NCBI GenBank assembly: GCA_003194525.1
Contig: NBIV01000036.1
Span: 248,001 to 312,000 of the forward strand
DNA length: 64,000 nucleotides
Origin: Gracilariopsis chorda
Taxonomy: Eukaryota; Rhodophyta; Florideophyceae; Gracilariales; Gracilariaceae
Direction of reading: 5' to 3'
Shown here in pieces: positions 1 through 12,934 of the stretch. The position numbers and the translations under genes were made by a program. How positions within the stretch are numbered: position 1 is the stretch's first letter; each line of letters opens with the position of its first letter. A model generated the notes under the pieces. It was not told the DNA's origin, made no database searches, and was given only the letters and a program-made list of their open reading frames with translations.

Positions 1-1110
1 TCCAGGTTTGGAAATATTTCTGCATTCCGTTCATCTGCAAGCTGGGTTTCTATGAAGTTCGCCAATCTCCTCCAGTACCGGGCTTCGGACCACCTGAGAG
101 CTTGCGTAGCTTGATTCGAACGAGCTATAACATTTAATTCTACCTTCCAAAAGGCGAAGTGAGAACAAGCGATGGGTCTCATTTCCTCAACGCGGTGGGT
201 ACTGCTCATGACATCCCCTAGATTCCCAGGCAATCGTTCTATAATAAACTGCGACACGTTCGGAAGAGGTTCATACTCAAAAAGCATATATGGAAAGTCT
301 AAAACTGGGTGAATAGTTGGCGTAAGACAAAACGCACGTTCCTGATCAACATAGAAAACATCAACGAAACGGTAACGTGCCATTTGCAGCAGTCGCCGCA
401 GCTCTGTAACACGCGAAAAGGAAGTAAAACTTCAAAGAGAATTTCTGTGATGCGAGCTGTCTGTGACCACAGCTCATTTATTCTCCGATTTATTGCTTCC
501 CTTGGAACTAAAATAGGGCCATGTTACAACGAAAGGTTCTTTTAGTCTTCTGCCTCATGGCGCGACATGTTCGTCAAAAGAGCTGGTGGTCTCCCCCAGT
601 GAGCTGGGAGCCCACGATACGCTTCGGATAGAAACCCATTGATCTCACTTATAACGCGGGCAGAAATAACGAACGGATATTTTCGTGACATACACAGCTT
701 CTGAGAGCCAATGCAAAAAGCGGTAAGATGCTTAACCCATCCCCATAGCCACTGATGCATAGGATCATACGGAGGGCATCTCGCGATATCTATACATAGT
801 TTTCAAAGTTCTGAGCTCTTTTTGATACCCTTTTTCGTCTGTAACCTTTCACGCTCAGCCATGGACTGGGTAGAATCCAGATCTTTCCATGTCTGCGTAA
901 AATCCCAGAAATATTTTTGCAATGGACATTCGGCTTCAATCTATTCGCTTCGCATTCTATCCATGATTCCCTTCATGGCCTGCTTTCGAGCTCGAGCTCC
1001 AAGCTCGGGGATTAAATGCAAGGAAGGGGAGCTGGCACCTTCTATGGTCCGGGCTCGTTTCTTGGATCTTCTACAAGCGTGTTCTGCGTTATGACCTTTC
1101 ATTCAAAGAA
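1..1110 (-). mobile_element. CACTA (En/Spm) TNP2-like transposase remnant, cut by window start
   Basis: Reading the minus strand from about 1,110 to 1 gives protein-like segments in more than one frame, so it is a broken gene or one with unseen introns. One segment (760-542) holds DPMHQWLW followed by a hydrophobic stretch, then LPAHWGRPPAL and MSRHEAED. The last segment (383-1) opens with ATG and stays open for 127 codons to the window edge; it contains ERLPGNLGD and HRVEE. The order DPMH, a P-rich turn, a W/E-rich segment, then an ER..G.LG motif followed by R..E resembles TNP2 transposases of CACTA transposons. This is pattern recognition only; an unrelated host gene is possible. The element's other end lies outside the window and no terminal repeats were found. 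Confidence 0.38.
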
Positions 1111-2314
1111 GCTTGCCCGCCGCAGGCCAGTCTGCAGTTACCAAATCACAAACACATAAAGTGTCCTCTTCCTTCCATCTGCACATAGTGCCTGCACACC
1201 ACTTTCCAACTGCTGAGGGCCTGCAACACTGTGTAGAAAAGTGTCAAAGAAACTGTTGTCATGAGACCCGGGAACAAAGCCAGTGAGCAAAGTGTTCGAT
1301 GCCTGAAAAAAGTTTTAGAAGAACGAAGATCGAAGGCCATGGAGATCTCTTGCTATTACGACCCATGAAGACTTCGAACCAATCAGATGAAAACGTGAGG
1401 AATACAAAACGCTCTTCCATTAGATCATATGACAACAGTCTCCTACCGAATTTCTATTTGAAGTACGAGCAATTGTAATAGTCTTGGATATACAAGCCCT
1501 GTCTGCCCCCTTACTCTTCCATGCTTTTCGTAGCTGTCAGAGAGCTCTCCGTGAGAGCTTCAAGGCAGTTGCCCTCCCTACAGAACGAACTCAACATACC
1601 AGACAAGCTACTGTAGAAATACGTTTTAGGCATTGATAAATACCTAGGACAGAAGGCAACTGGACATTCACGTCAGTATTCATCTCTTTTCTCATAACCT
1701 GGAGGATCCTCTTCCAACCACATAGTACCGAAATGCTTTTCAACCCCTGCTCTAAGCAGCGCGTATCTGAGCAGGACATCATAGATTTACTTGGATGCAA
1801 CAACATTTGTTGAAATAAGCGCTCGAGAATCATTCTGTAAGAAGACCCTATTCTCTACTATGCTCAAGATATCACTCAATCGCTTTATTTCTTTGTCCTT
1901 TTGTTCATCTGAGAGCCCGACGCACCCGTCACTATCAAGCACGTCATGCTATGTTTCCATCGAGTTGCATCTAGATATATTCGAATACGAAGCAATTTCA
2001 GACAACCATTTTGTTCTTTTGAAAGCCAGGAACTTTGTCATACCCCATGGGCTGCTCTGATATTGGAAAGGGTATATCGAGAGCAGAAGGTATTGATACA
2101 ATTAGACCTCATTCCAGTTCGCTGTCTTATTCCGGAGTTCACAGCGTTGTTTCCAGAGCATTCCACGTGATTCTTATCCAGAGTCTCATCGGGACCTAAG
2201 ACCCGTGCTATTAGAAGCGTTGGTGTACTTCTTGGATTATTCTGAAAGCCATTATTTCAATCATTAGCACTGAAGGTACCATCTGCATGTGTAGGAGGAA
2301 TAGTGCATGACCTT
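1111..2314. other. No recognisable gene
   Basis: Only short ORFs on both strands, with no domain I recognise. It could be the upstream part of the CACTA-like remnant or decayed repeat sequence. The stretch ends at the 3' LTR of copia1. Confidence 0.5.
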
Positions 2315-2319
2315 CTAGG

Positions 2320-2500
2320 TGTGACGAAGTGTGTGGCCAGCAGAAAGCACACACTACGCCACCGGCCGCTCCTTTATAGAATTTATATTCTAATTTTTTG
2401 TTAGCCTAATTTAAGGAGAGTACCGAATGCAGTCTCAATTCGGAGTTGCATTGTAATTTAGAGAATTACAATGCATCTCTCTCTTATTCTACCTTTCACA
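2320..2500 (-). repeat. copia1 3' LTR
   Basis: Direct repeat of 7,847-8,025 and related to 29,014-29,196. It contains a TATA-like CTATAAAGGAGCGG-type box on the minus strand and a stem-loop built on GTTGCATTGTAA / TTACAATGCA. Confidence 0.85.
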
Positions 2501-3053
2501 CCATCCTTCGCAAACAACTCTAGATATTTTGCGTTGGAAACAGAGGATACAAGTTAAAAACTATGCTTAAGTGAGTAGATTAACAGCTACCGTTAAGAAC
2601 CTGTTGATGGAGCGAGCAACTGCCCAAATTGGAAACAGATGTTTCCCGATAAAGAAGAACCATTCCATTTGAATCACTATGAATGGCAGGTAGCGCAGCG
2701 GACATGCAACTCAGATGGAACGGTGCGCAGTAGAAATAGAATATAAAAGCTGACTCTCAGAGCAAGAACTCTGGGAGAAGGAGGCAACCTCAGTAGGACT
2801 TCTGAGGTTTTCGTGCCTGTTTATTTTTCCTTGCAAGAATACCACACATAGTCGATATTCGCCGGCGTAGCGTACCCGAGCAATAAAATCTCTTGTACCA
2901 GTAAAAACCTGGTAGGAAAAATATCTGCATACAATAGGAAAAGGTATAACCTTTGCTTAGTTTGATTTCCTCAAGATCATTCCCTATATGCTCTGCAAAC
3001 GTTCACAACACAAAAAAGGAAAAAAAATACGTTAGAAATGTAGTAACAAGAGA

Positions 3054-5990
3054 TTATCTCAAACTGCAAAGGATAGAAAGCTTATATAAGTGGTCTTGAG
3101 AAACAGCTTTCTTCATAATGTCTGCTGGTTGTACTTCGCTTCGTATCTGCGAGATACTTAGGACCCCAGACTTCACAAGTTCCCTAACATGTTGGAACTT
3201 CAGTGTAATATGTTTGTTTCTTTCAGAAGTCTTGGCCACATTCACAATAGAATTTGCAGTGGAGCTCTCGGTACTAATACAAATTGGATACATGTCATTC
3301 GTTTCATCTTCAGGAATGGTACCATTTCGAAGCTCCCAAAATACTGTTCGTAACCACGATAGCAGCTTCCCACAATACAAGAAAGCAATGTATTCAACTT
3401 CTCCAGAACGCAAAGCAATGATCGTGGTTGTTCGTCGTCCATAATACGGGTCCATCATTCACCTTCACAAGTATGCCAGTTGTGGACTTTCTAGTTTCGT
3501 GACAACCAGCCCAGTCAGCATCACAGAATGCTTCCGTCGGAGCACGGCTCTCTGACGGGAAGTATACGCAAAGGTTTTTTGTGCCTTTGAAGTATCTTAA
3601 GACGCGTTTTGTCAGTGCAAGGTGCCTCTGACAAGGATTTTGTACCTTTCTCGCCAACATTGATGCCGCGAACATAATATCAGGCTTCGATGCCACTGCC
3701 AAGTACATCAGGTAACCAACCCATTTACGGTATTTTCCATGAAGCAATGATGGAAGAATTGTTTCACCATGACCTGTCGTTGAAACAGTGCAAGGAGACG
3801 GTAATGGAGTCTTTGCCGGGTTCGCATTCGAAAGATTGTAATCCCGAAGTAGTTTCTCCACATACATCTCTTGGCATGCACGAATGCTACTCTTATATCT
3901 TTATAGATCCAGACTTATGAAAGACTTGGCCTCATCAAGAAGTTTCACCTGAAACAGTTTCTTCATTTCGGTCTTAAATTCTTCTAAGAGAGACTTTGAA
4001 TCGGCCAGAGTGAGAATGTCGTCTATGAAGACGACAATAATTATTGTGCCACTTCCTGAACTGTAAATGTACAGCCTACTGTACGTCTTCGGCTGTTTAG
4101 TTCCCAGTCGAAGTACCTCTTTGTGCAAGAGAGATCCCCAAATTTTTCCCACTTGCTTTGCACCGTAAATTTATTTCAACAGTAAGCAAACTTTACCAGA
4201 AACATAGGAAGAGCCCAAGGAATTCTGGGGTTGCTCCATGATCAACGGATCTTCTAGGTCACCATAAAGATAAGCGTTGCTTATATCCATCGTCTCCAAA
4301 AGCAGTTTCTGTGCGGCTGCCTTGGCTAACGCTAGTAGGAATGTTTCGAGCCGAGCCACAGTTGCGTACAGATTGTCAGGATCGTAGTCCAAATACGGTC
4401 TTTGCATGTCGCTTCTTACGACACATCGAGCTTTGGGGAGAGTTTCTGGAGGACTTATACTTATGTGTTTCCCGTTAAAACTCCACAGAAATGGAAGGGG
4501 TTTCATTCCTGCCTTCCTGTCAATGAGTCTCCAAGTTTTTCTTTCAACGAGAGCATCGTGTTCCCTGTTCATTGCTTTTGCCCATGCGGGTATATGTCTT
4601 GCTTCATCGAAGTTGTTTGGTATCTTAAATGAGTCGTTTTCATCCAAGTAGCGAGAGTGTGCAACTAAGCAGTGAACGAGAGCGGCGTCATAATACTCCT
4701 TTTGTTCTTTATCGAGTCGCTGCTCAGGTTCTCTCCAGCTTAAGGAATAGAAGTCAAGCAGCGTGTTGATGGGTGGTAGATAGTCCTTTGACAACTTGAA
4801 GTCCTTTTGCCTGACCATGATCACCTTCTCTGTGGAAGGGATGTAAATCCTGTATAGCGTTTGAGTGCTTTCCATTCCAACGAATTGTATCTTCAAAGAT
4901 TGGGGTAGTAACTTCTTGTTCGGTGCAGAATAAGAACGATAGATATACGCATGACCTTCTTGTCCGACCTTAAGTAGGATGGAGAACTAGCGCTTTTTAC
5001 CAGACTATTCCGTGTAAGGCACCTCTATGGCGACTCTGGAATTTAATATATGGTTCCATATCCAATTTGGATGGGATATGGCTTCTTCGCAAAGCTGTAG
5101 GGGTAGTTTGGATGCGTAGAGAAATGTTCGAGCCGTCTTCCACAAATTCTGAATGATTTTCTCAGCAGCATCACTCGACTCGTTTGCATAAGGTGGTGTA
5201 CATTCTAGGATGATTCCATTGTCGAATGCATAAGTGAAGAACTCGTTCAATTTATTCTCACCCCCTCCGTCAAGTCGAACGCGGTGTAGACGGTTCCTTG
5301 CCTATCATTTTCCGCGAGAGCCTTGTTCCAGTTTATAGAGACGAAGAATTATGATTTAGTCGATGGGAAGTAAAGCTAAGATGCTCTTGTGGCGTAATCA
5401 AGGAGTACTTGCATGTACGTTGATCCTTGTAATGACGATGGGGTGATGGGACCAGTTAGGTCTGTGTGCCTGAGCTCCAGTGGGGAAGTTGCTAAGGATG
5501 AGGATCGTTCTAGTGGAGCGCGTCTCGATCCTGCTTCTAAGAATTATGTGCAATGGATGTTTTGAACATCGGATTTCGAGAGATCGGGCACACCGTTGAA
5601 CTAGTGGACGGTAGAGAGTAGCCGGTTTCTTCCAAGATGTCCTAGTTTTTCGTGGCATTCTTTTGCTGTATTTCCAGGTGCTGTAGAACTGGCCTGAGCG
5701 CAAATCGGAGGGATTGGGTTTGGTGGTGGATAAAGTCCGATCTTTGCTGTGCCATGGTTAAGCAGTGCATGGTTTCGAGAATCCTTTATGATAAACCTAG
5801 TAAAGGTATTATCAATTCTGAATGTGACAGTAGCATAATATGCAAGTACTGATAGAGAGACGAGTTTGGAATCAAATGAGGGAGTGTGTTTTGCAGGTAA
5901 AGAGATTCCATCTCCCAAAAGCAGCATGATTGTTCCTGTCCCTTTTATCTTAGACTCTCTGTCACATGTAAGCACTGATTCATACTCCAC
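3054..5990 (-). pseudogene. copia1 pol region (protease, integrase, RT, RNase H)
   Basis: Minus-strand segments carry, in order, an integrase zinc-binding part (ECHEKLGHLGRNRL, about 5,620), the integrase core (5,250-5,005), the linker and reverse transcriptase (4,896-3,901, with RQKDFKLSKDYL and the palm motif VVFIDDILTLADS), and the RNase H part (3,867-3,054, with VGYLMYLAVASKPDIMF and FCDADWAGC). This order, with integrase before RT, defines Ty1/Copia. It is a broken fossil and the closest relative in this window is copia2. Confidence 0.85.
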
Positions 5991-6200
5991 GGCTTTATAA
6001 TTACAGAAGAGGGCTCTATCGTTGACGAAAACATGATTAGCGCCGGAGTCCTGCCATGTAACTGCCTCATGTTCGTGAACAGATAGTTTTGCCTGTGTTA
6101 TAGTAACAAACCCACGAGTTTCGGTGTTCTGTCTATCTTGGTTTGGCTGGCTGGAGTTTCTTCCGTTGGATTTCCATCCCTTCGATCTGAAGTTATTATT

Positions 6201-6929
6201 TCACAATCGGTTTGAAGATTGTTTCCGATAATCCTCGTTTGGCTTGGATTGCTTTCTCCAACGACAATCGGACCAAATATGGCCTAGTCTTCCACAATTC
6301 CAGCATTGAACCGTTGTGGATCTCCTAACCCGCTTTAGAATTGCGGTCTTGGACTTCCACGTGGCTATATGGTGGTATTGGGAACCGTTTTGTATATCAG
6401 CGGTTTTGATGGTACTAGTGGAATCACGGTGTTTGCGGCGATTCCTTTCAGATATTATCAACGAAACGACTTGGTCGTGTTCCATGTTATTGGCATCTGC
6501 GAGTAATTTGATCGCCATTAATGAGTCTGGTTAGGTTCTCAATAAACAAGCTGTTCGCTCCTTGTCGGTTAATGGATCTCCAAGACGAGCAAGCTCCAGG
6601 AATAATGTTTCCATATCATGGAGATGTTCGGGAATGTTTCCTTCATCCTTTAACACAAGACTACTGAGACGTTTTCGAAGATTCATCTTCGTTTGGATGT
6701 TGTCCTTTTAGTAAGGACTGTCGACCTTGGTCCACACGTCTAATGCAGAACATCGTGGTCCTTCAAGAAGCTCTGACACGGCAACAATTGGCTGAGTACC
6801 AAGGTTCTGCACAATATGCGATCTTGCTTTTCTATCCCCGTCATCCCATGAGTGGCGAGCTTGGGCAGAGCTCCCACTTGCCAATGGGTAGGCCTCCGTT
6901 ATTACAAATAGAACTCGGTCAGCGTTCAT
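6201..6929 (-). pseudogene. copia1 gag region
   Basis: The segment 6,929-6,708 resembles the core of Copia gag (DRKARSHIVQNLGTQ, then an A-D-W spacing). The segment 6,518-6,201 carries a CCHC zinc knuckle, CWNCGRLGHIWSDC, followed by basic residues. Together they would form the nucleocapsid-like part of the element. Broken fossil. Confidence 0.75.
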
Positions 6930-7846
6930 TATGTCTCAAACATATATTCTCCATGTGTAATAGTCCGCGGATCCCTTAAGGCGTGGGAGTGTTCTCTTGC
7001 CCTCTTCTCTACTTCCACTCATCTGTTTCGGTTAAGAATGAAAGGAGGGTGATGAACTCTGTTTAGCGAGGTTCCTTTTGTTATTCTGCTTGACCTCTAG
7101 CTGGCGAGGTTTTTTTGCTAGTCTTCTTTTGTTCGGGCGCAGGGACAGGAGAAACTACCTCCGCTACCCTAGAGGTCTGACCTCTGGACCCGGATTACTC
7201 TCTCTCGGTGAGTCATGACTTTCTGCAGCCTTCCAAGCTATGCGCGAACAAGAGCGAGGTGCGTTCAGTCTCTACGGAACGTCCAAGGGAGGTTACTAAT
7301 TGAAGATAAGTTTTCACCAGTTGAACCCTTCTAGTTCCTTGCAAGAATCGAGTGCAGCTTTGTTGGTTAGTAAATTGAAAGGCTTATTGAGCAGCTCGGG
7401 CCCATCGACGACACACTATGTCATCAAAGGCAGACAGAGCATACCCCAACTGAGCCGGTTATCCAGTGTGATATTAAATCTTAAGGATTACTTCAAGTGC
7501 CCGATCAATTCCCTTCCCGGTACTTGGCTTGCGAGCTGTTCAGCCTAGGGTTGAAAGTGGTAGTTGAATGTCCAGGGTAGAAATAAAAGTTGGAAAGCTG
7601 AGTAGTAACGACCAACATGAGCTTGTAGGCTTCGAGTCCAAAGATGATTTCCGCGGTCTCCAAAGAGGTAGCAATGAATATGATGCGCGTTGCGGAGCTT
7701 CTCTGAGAAGAGAAGTACGCCGTTGATGTCGAGAGGGAAGGCTTTCGAATGGCGCTGGTGGGGGTGGTTGGGGGGGGGGGGGTGGTTGAAGTGGAAAGAG
7801 GGCTGGTTGGGGGTTGCGGTATAGGGATGGTTGAGCGATATGACCA

Positions 7847-8025
7847 TGTGACGAAGTGTGTGGCCAGCAGAAAGCACAGACTGCTCCACTGGCCGCTCCT
7901 TTATAGACTATCTTCCAACATTTTGTTAGTCTAATTTAAGGAGAGTACCGAATGCAGTCTCAATTCGGAGTTGCATTGTAAATTAGAGAATTACAATGCA
8001 ACTCTCTCTAATTCTACCTTTCAAA
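7847..8025 (-). repeat. copia1 5' LTR
   Basis: Direct repeat of 2,320-2,500. A perfect 12-base stem (7,970-7,981 with 7,991-8,002, 9-base loop) lies in the half nearer the element's outer end and is kept, with small changes, in the other two copies. The leader inside it (7,000-7,846) is non-coding and includes a G run near 7,775. Confidence 0.85.
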
Positions 8026-9479
8026 CTAAAATCACCTGTGGATACATGTTGTGGTGCGGTGTCAGATAGATAATGTAAAATAAACCAATTAGAACGGGAA
8101 GTGAGTATATAGTTTGTGACATGAGCCCTAAATGCCGCAGTGGTACTTATTGTTGGAAACCGGGGTTCAATAAAACTGCCTCTATCCGACCTTTATGTAG
8201 AAGCGCTTGTATTAGATGACGTTTTGTGTATGTGCTCGAAACTGGGTTGCGCATCATGTTCTCTTTCTCTTTTGAGATCTTCTTCTGAAATATTATTTAT
8301 ACTCTGACTTTGAAGAGGCGTTTTTGCCAGAGGACAAAAGATATTTGGGTTGTATAAACTGTCTTTTCCATCCTGTGTGGGCTGTATTTTCAGAAAATGA
8401 GTCGTACACCGTTCTCTGCATGGTAGGATTCCGAAGAAGGACAATACGTTTCAAGAATTTATATGATTCCCATGTTAATTGGCGTCATGGCAGGCACTCA
8501 AAGCACTCGTATATCGCTTTTCGTTTCAATCCCTCCAATATCCTTCCATTTCGAAGCGAAACTGTAGAAGCTCTTGTTTCCTATCTATGCCAGCAATGAT
8601 TACCATTCTCCTCCCACTCGTCTCTTAGTCATGAGAACCGGCGTTTCGCTTGCTTTATCTCAGATGAGCATGCTTGAAAAATATTCGTCTCGAACCCGAA
8701 ACCCTTTGCGATACACCAATTCTCTTTCATAGCAAGAAGATTTTTGTTCATTCTCATACAACTGCAAGTTCGAGGTTCAGTGTCTTCAGTCGCCTTATCG
8801 CAAAGCAGCATTGCAGTTATTCAAATCTAACAAGCACTCGAGCATACTTGATCTTCTTTCTGTCTGCACCTGATCATAGATCCCATATCTACATCTTTGC
8901 CGCAAAGCACAATTGGCAGCAGTAATACCGAACCGTTTTCTGAACGATTTCTTTCCATCCCTATCAGACTAGATTCTCGCAGCAAGGACCGCAGTGGCGT
9001 TGAAGGAATAGTATCTAAACTTCAAACCAGAGGAATATTCAACAGAAACCTGGCTCTGCTTGAAAATATGGAGTACGATTCAATGGTACCCCTCGTAGAA
9101 GAGTGTGGTATATCAATTATGAAGAGCATCAGGTAGCACATCTATAACATCCCTAATATTTCTTGCAGTCGAACGATGACGTACCGGTAACTACACATAG
9201 AACACACAAATGTTTTTCTCGAAGTGCCCTCCAAGATTGAAAGACATTATAGGATTCCCAAGTACGTCGAGGGTCGGTGGGCTGGCAATATGTTCATCCA
9301 AGATGCACTTAGAAGGGAACGTACCTGTCGTGGAACGCGATGCCGTCATCCTGATTTGGGTCCTTTGCAACAGATATCAAGCCGGATGAATGCCAGTAAC
9401 ACGACAAGACGACTGCATGAAAACGATCGATCTGATTATGCAGTACAAAGATCTGATGTAAATGTACCGGTAGCTGATG
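8026..9479. other. No recognisable gene; flank of copia1 and copia2
   Basis: Short ORFs only. The 5' LTR expected for copia2 is not visible here, so either copia2 is cut short at its 5' side or its start has decayed beyond recognition. Confidence 0.45.
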
Positions 9480-9920
9480 AGAACACACAAGTCCTTCCCC
9501 TTTTCATTCATAAGAATGTCCAAGTTTTCTGTTCTACTTCAGTTCGGACAAAAAGATCATGCGTATATCCATCGATCTAATACTGCAACGAACAAGACGT
9601 TACTACCCCAACCTGTGAATGGACAGTTCGCTGGTATGCAAAGTACTCAGACAATATACAGAGTTTACATCCCCTCCACCGACACGGTGATCATGGTCAG
9701 GCAAAAAGATTTCAAGGTATCTAGGGACTATCTATTATCCATCAACACAATACTTAGCTTCTCGTCATTTGGCTGGACAGAAGCTGAGCAGCGACTCTAT
9801 GAACAAGAAGAGGAGTACCATGACGCCGCTCTGGTGAACTGCTTAGCTGCCCATTCTTGCTGTAGGCATGAAAATGACTCGTTTAAGGTACCTAATAGCT
9901 TCGAGGAAGCAAGAAATATT

Positions 9921-10982
9921 TGTACCGCACTGGATCTTGCCCTTATATAGAGGCCAGAGGCCTGGCCATTACGGTGCAGCCACACTGTTAACATACAGGG
10001 CAGTGCCCTGACCATTTTAGTTTTTGCCCGCACTGCTGCACTGCACTCGGCCCCATTGGGCATCTCTTGTCTACGCGTGGCACTTGCCTTTGACCGACTG
10101 CAGCGCGCGGGTAACTGTACATTTGTACAATTACGTACTTTATTTATTAGAGTAGACTAACTTTTGGACAGCTGTCGTAGTGGCCGGCCATATTTGTGTG
10201 CCAAGCTCATTTCGAACTTCTAAGTAAAGTCCGTCGAACTCTTTGTTGCTTCAGAAATTCAGTTCCGGTATTGCAACACAAGTCCTCCTGGATTTACTCC
10301 CGTGTCAACGCAGACAATACAGGCTATATCCGGCGCAACCATAGTCGACGTCCACCATGTGTCCCACACTCGCCAGGTATTAACCGTTGAGTCCTAGTCG
10401 CTACCAACCTTTGGCCCTTGCTAGTGCACGTTGCGCTCTTACTTAACCTGGTAGGGTACTGGCAACCCTGCCGTCTCAGTAGATAGGCAGACTATTGTAT
10501 CGACCCCGATACTTGGGTGCAGACGCGAACCGCGGTTAGTGAGCATAGCTCACTTTGAGTGCCAGATGCCGCAGCCATGGAAGACATACACGTCTCGGCT
10601 CTGGCGCAATATCAGAGATACGCTGCTCTGCTGTTACCATCTGTTGGATGTTTGGTCTAAGCGTCGTACGCGACGCAAGCGAAGGCCCTTGGCCGGGCTT
10701 TGATCCCATCTTGGGGCTTTGACTACGGTATCCGTCGCCACGCAACGTTCTCAGTTCGCCAATAGCTATTGTGTCGAGTCCGACACACTGGTTGTACGTC
10801 TATGAGACGCTTGTCCGTTTGCAAGGTGTGGGCATCGCCCAGTAGTCGTAATTCCGTTGGAAGCATAGAACCAAGCTCGTGATTCGAACTCTGCTGGGCA
10901 AGGTAGGCTCTTTTAGCCAGGCTTTGCCTGCTGTTTGCTACGCTCGTAGTGGTTGGTCTCCCGAGGAGGACATTGAGTTACA
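9921..10982 (+). repeat. Solo LTR (unknown family) inside copia2, with TSD
   Basis: The insert interrupts copia2 RT-linker coding sequence. It starts TGTACCGC and ends GAGTTACA, giving TG...CA ends with inverted TGTA/TACA tips. It is flanked by the perfect 5-base duplication ATATT (9,916-9,920 and 10,983-10,987). It is 1,062 bases long and has no coding capacity I recognise. Solo LTRs form by recombination between the two LTRs of one element. Strand is arbitrary. Near its right end it contains TGGTCTCCCGA, the same 11 bases that open the gypsy2 primer-binding site, so it could instead be a reduced element retaining a primer site. Confidence 0.7.
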
Positions 10983-12775
10983 ATATTCACGAATTGAAAG
11001 AAGTAATCAACAGGGCACACGACGCTCTCGTTGAAAGGAAAAATTGGAGACTCATTGAAAGGAAGGAAGGAATGAAACCCTCTTAATTTCTGTGGAATTT
11101 TCACAGGAAAAGTATAAGTATGAGTCCTCCAGAACGTCTCCCGAATAGCTCAATGTGTTGTACAAGGTTACATGCAAAGACAATACTTTGACTACGATCC
11201 CAGCAAACTGTACACGCCTGTATCTCGGCTCCAAAGATCCCGAATATCTTTGGCCAAGGCCGCCGAACAGAAACTGCTTTTGGAGACTATCGAAATAAGC
11301 GAGGCCTACCTTAACGGTGATCTACAAGAACTGTGGATAATGGAGCCAACCTAGAATGTGTTTAGGTGTTCTCGTGTTCCTGGTAAAGTTTGCTAACTGC
11401 TGAAGTCCATTTAGGGTGCGACATAACCTGGGAAAACTTTAGGGATCTCTCTTGAGAACAGAGGTAGTTCGAATGGGATTTAAGCAGTCGAAGACGGACA
11501 GTATGCTGTATAATTACAGGTCAGGAAGCCGTATTAGAATAATTTTCATATTTGTAGACGACAGTAAGACTCTGTCTGACTCAATATCTCTCCTGGAAGA
11601 CTTTACGGACGAAAAGAAGCAACTATTTCAAATAACCTTTCTTGGAAAGGCCGCGTATTTCATTGGCCTGGAACTAAACAGGGTTTTGAACGGCATTCGT
11701 ACAAGCCAATATAGCTATGTGATAATCCTACTTCGGGAATACAATCTCTGCAACGTTAACGCTGCAAAGACCCCAATACTGTCGTCTTCTACGGTTTCAG
11801 AAAGAGGTCATAGTGAAACAAATCTTCCATCCTTGTTTCATGCAAAATATCGTAAATGAGTTGGTCACCTAATGTACATGGCAGTGGCATCGAGGCCTGA
11901 TAGTATGTCCGCAGCTTCCATTTTGGCGAGACAGGTACAACATACCTGTCAAAGGTACGTTGCACTTGCAAAACACATCTTAAGATACTTGAAAGGTGCA
12001 AAAGAACCTTTGTCTCTACTCGCGTCTGAGAGTCATAATCCGATGGTAGTATTCTGTGGTGCTGAATGGGCTGTTTGTTGCAACACTATTAAGTCTACCA
12101 CTGGCGTAATAGTTACAGCAAACGATGGACGCGTGTTATGGACGACAAAAAAGAGAAACATCATTGCTCTGTTTTTCTGAAGAAGCTCAACATATTGATC
12201 TCTCGTATTGTTGGAAGCTGTTAACGTGGTTACGAAGACCGTTTTGGTAGCTTCGTAATGATATTGTTCTTGAAGATGAACAAGATAAAATTTACCCAAT
12301 TCGTACCAGTAAAAACGGCTGCACTGCTAATTACACTGTTAGTACGTATAAAACTTCTGAAAGGAACAAACACATTGCACTGAAGTTCCATCATGTTAGA
12401 GAGCTTGTAAAGTCTGGGGAATTAAGTATCCTGCAGATACAAAGTGAATTTCAACTAGCAAACATTATGAAGAAAGTTGCTTACAGAGATTACCAAAAGC
12501 TTTGCTTTGTTGTAGTTTGCAATATTGTTTTATGACATTTTAAGCTATGGTATTTTCGGTGAGTGTTTCCAGAAAATATGTGAAATGACTTTGACAACGT
12601 CAAGCTAAGCGAAAGCCATACCTTTTTCATTGTACGCAGATGTTCTTTCTACTAGTTTTTTACTGGTGCAAAGGTTTTTAACGGTAGCCGTTAAGCTCCT
12701 CGACTTTAGCACAGTCATTGACTTGTGTTCTCTGTTTCCGACGCTATTTAATTAGAGTTTTTTCGCGAAGGATCG

Positions 12776-12934
12776 TGTCATCATGCACCTATGTGCGCTG
12801 TTTCATAGAATCGAGCAGTCATCACGCTACCATCACGCAGTGTGCACGTTGATATGAACTGTAAAAGGCGCTACTCCACACCGCGGGCGCTAGGACTGGC
12901 GGAAGTGGAGAGGCATCGATTTTCTCTTGTCACA
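12776..12934 (+). repeat. copia3 5' LTR
   Basis: Direct repeat of 28,850-29,008, with TG...CA ends. It lies directly against the purine tract of copia2. Confidence 0.8.

Larger units (their letters stand above)
2320..8025 (-). mobile_element. copia1: Ty1/Copia LTR retrotransposon, both LTRs present, broken
   Basis: Two direct repeats of about 180 bases (2,320-2,500 and 7,847-8,025) bracket a minus-strand gag-pol body in Copia order: gag with a CCHC knuckle, protease, integrase, reverse transcriptase, RNase H. On the minus strand the LTR begins near TGTGAAAGG and ends TTCGTCACA. A TGGT-starting primer-site candidate follows the 5' LTR directly (7,846 downward), and a purine-rich stretch GCGAAGGATGG precedes the 3' LTR. 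The flanks CTAGG (2,315-2,319) and CTAAA (8,026-8,030) may be a worn target duplication. The LTRs differ at roughly one base in ten by eye, so the insertion is old. The coding part is a fossil with several breaks. Confidence 0.85.

Noticed and set aside
7765-7785. G run in copia1 leader
   Set aside because: Simple homopolymer-rich tract, no further structure seen.
9224-9580. 118-codon frame before copia2 RT part
   Set aside because: It cannot be matched to the copia1 integrase and may be chance; left out as a gene, only its end overlaps copia2-like sequence.
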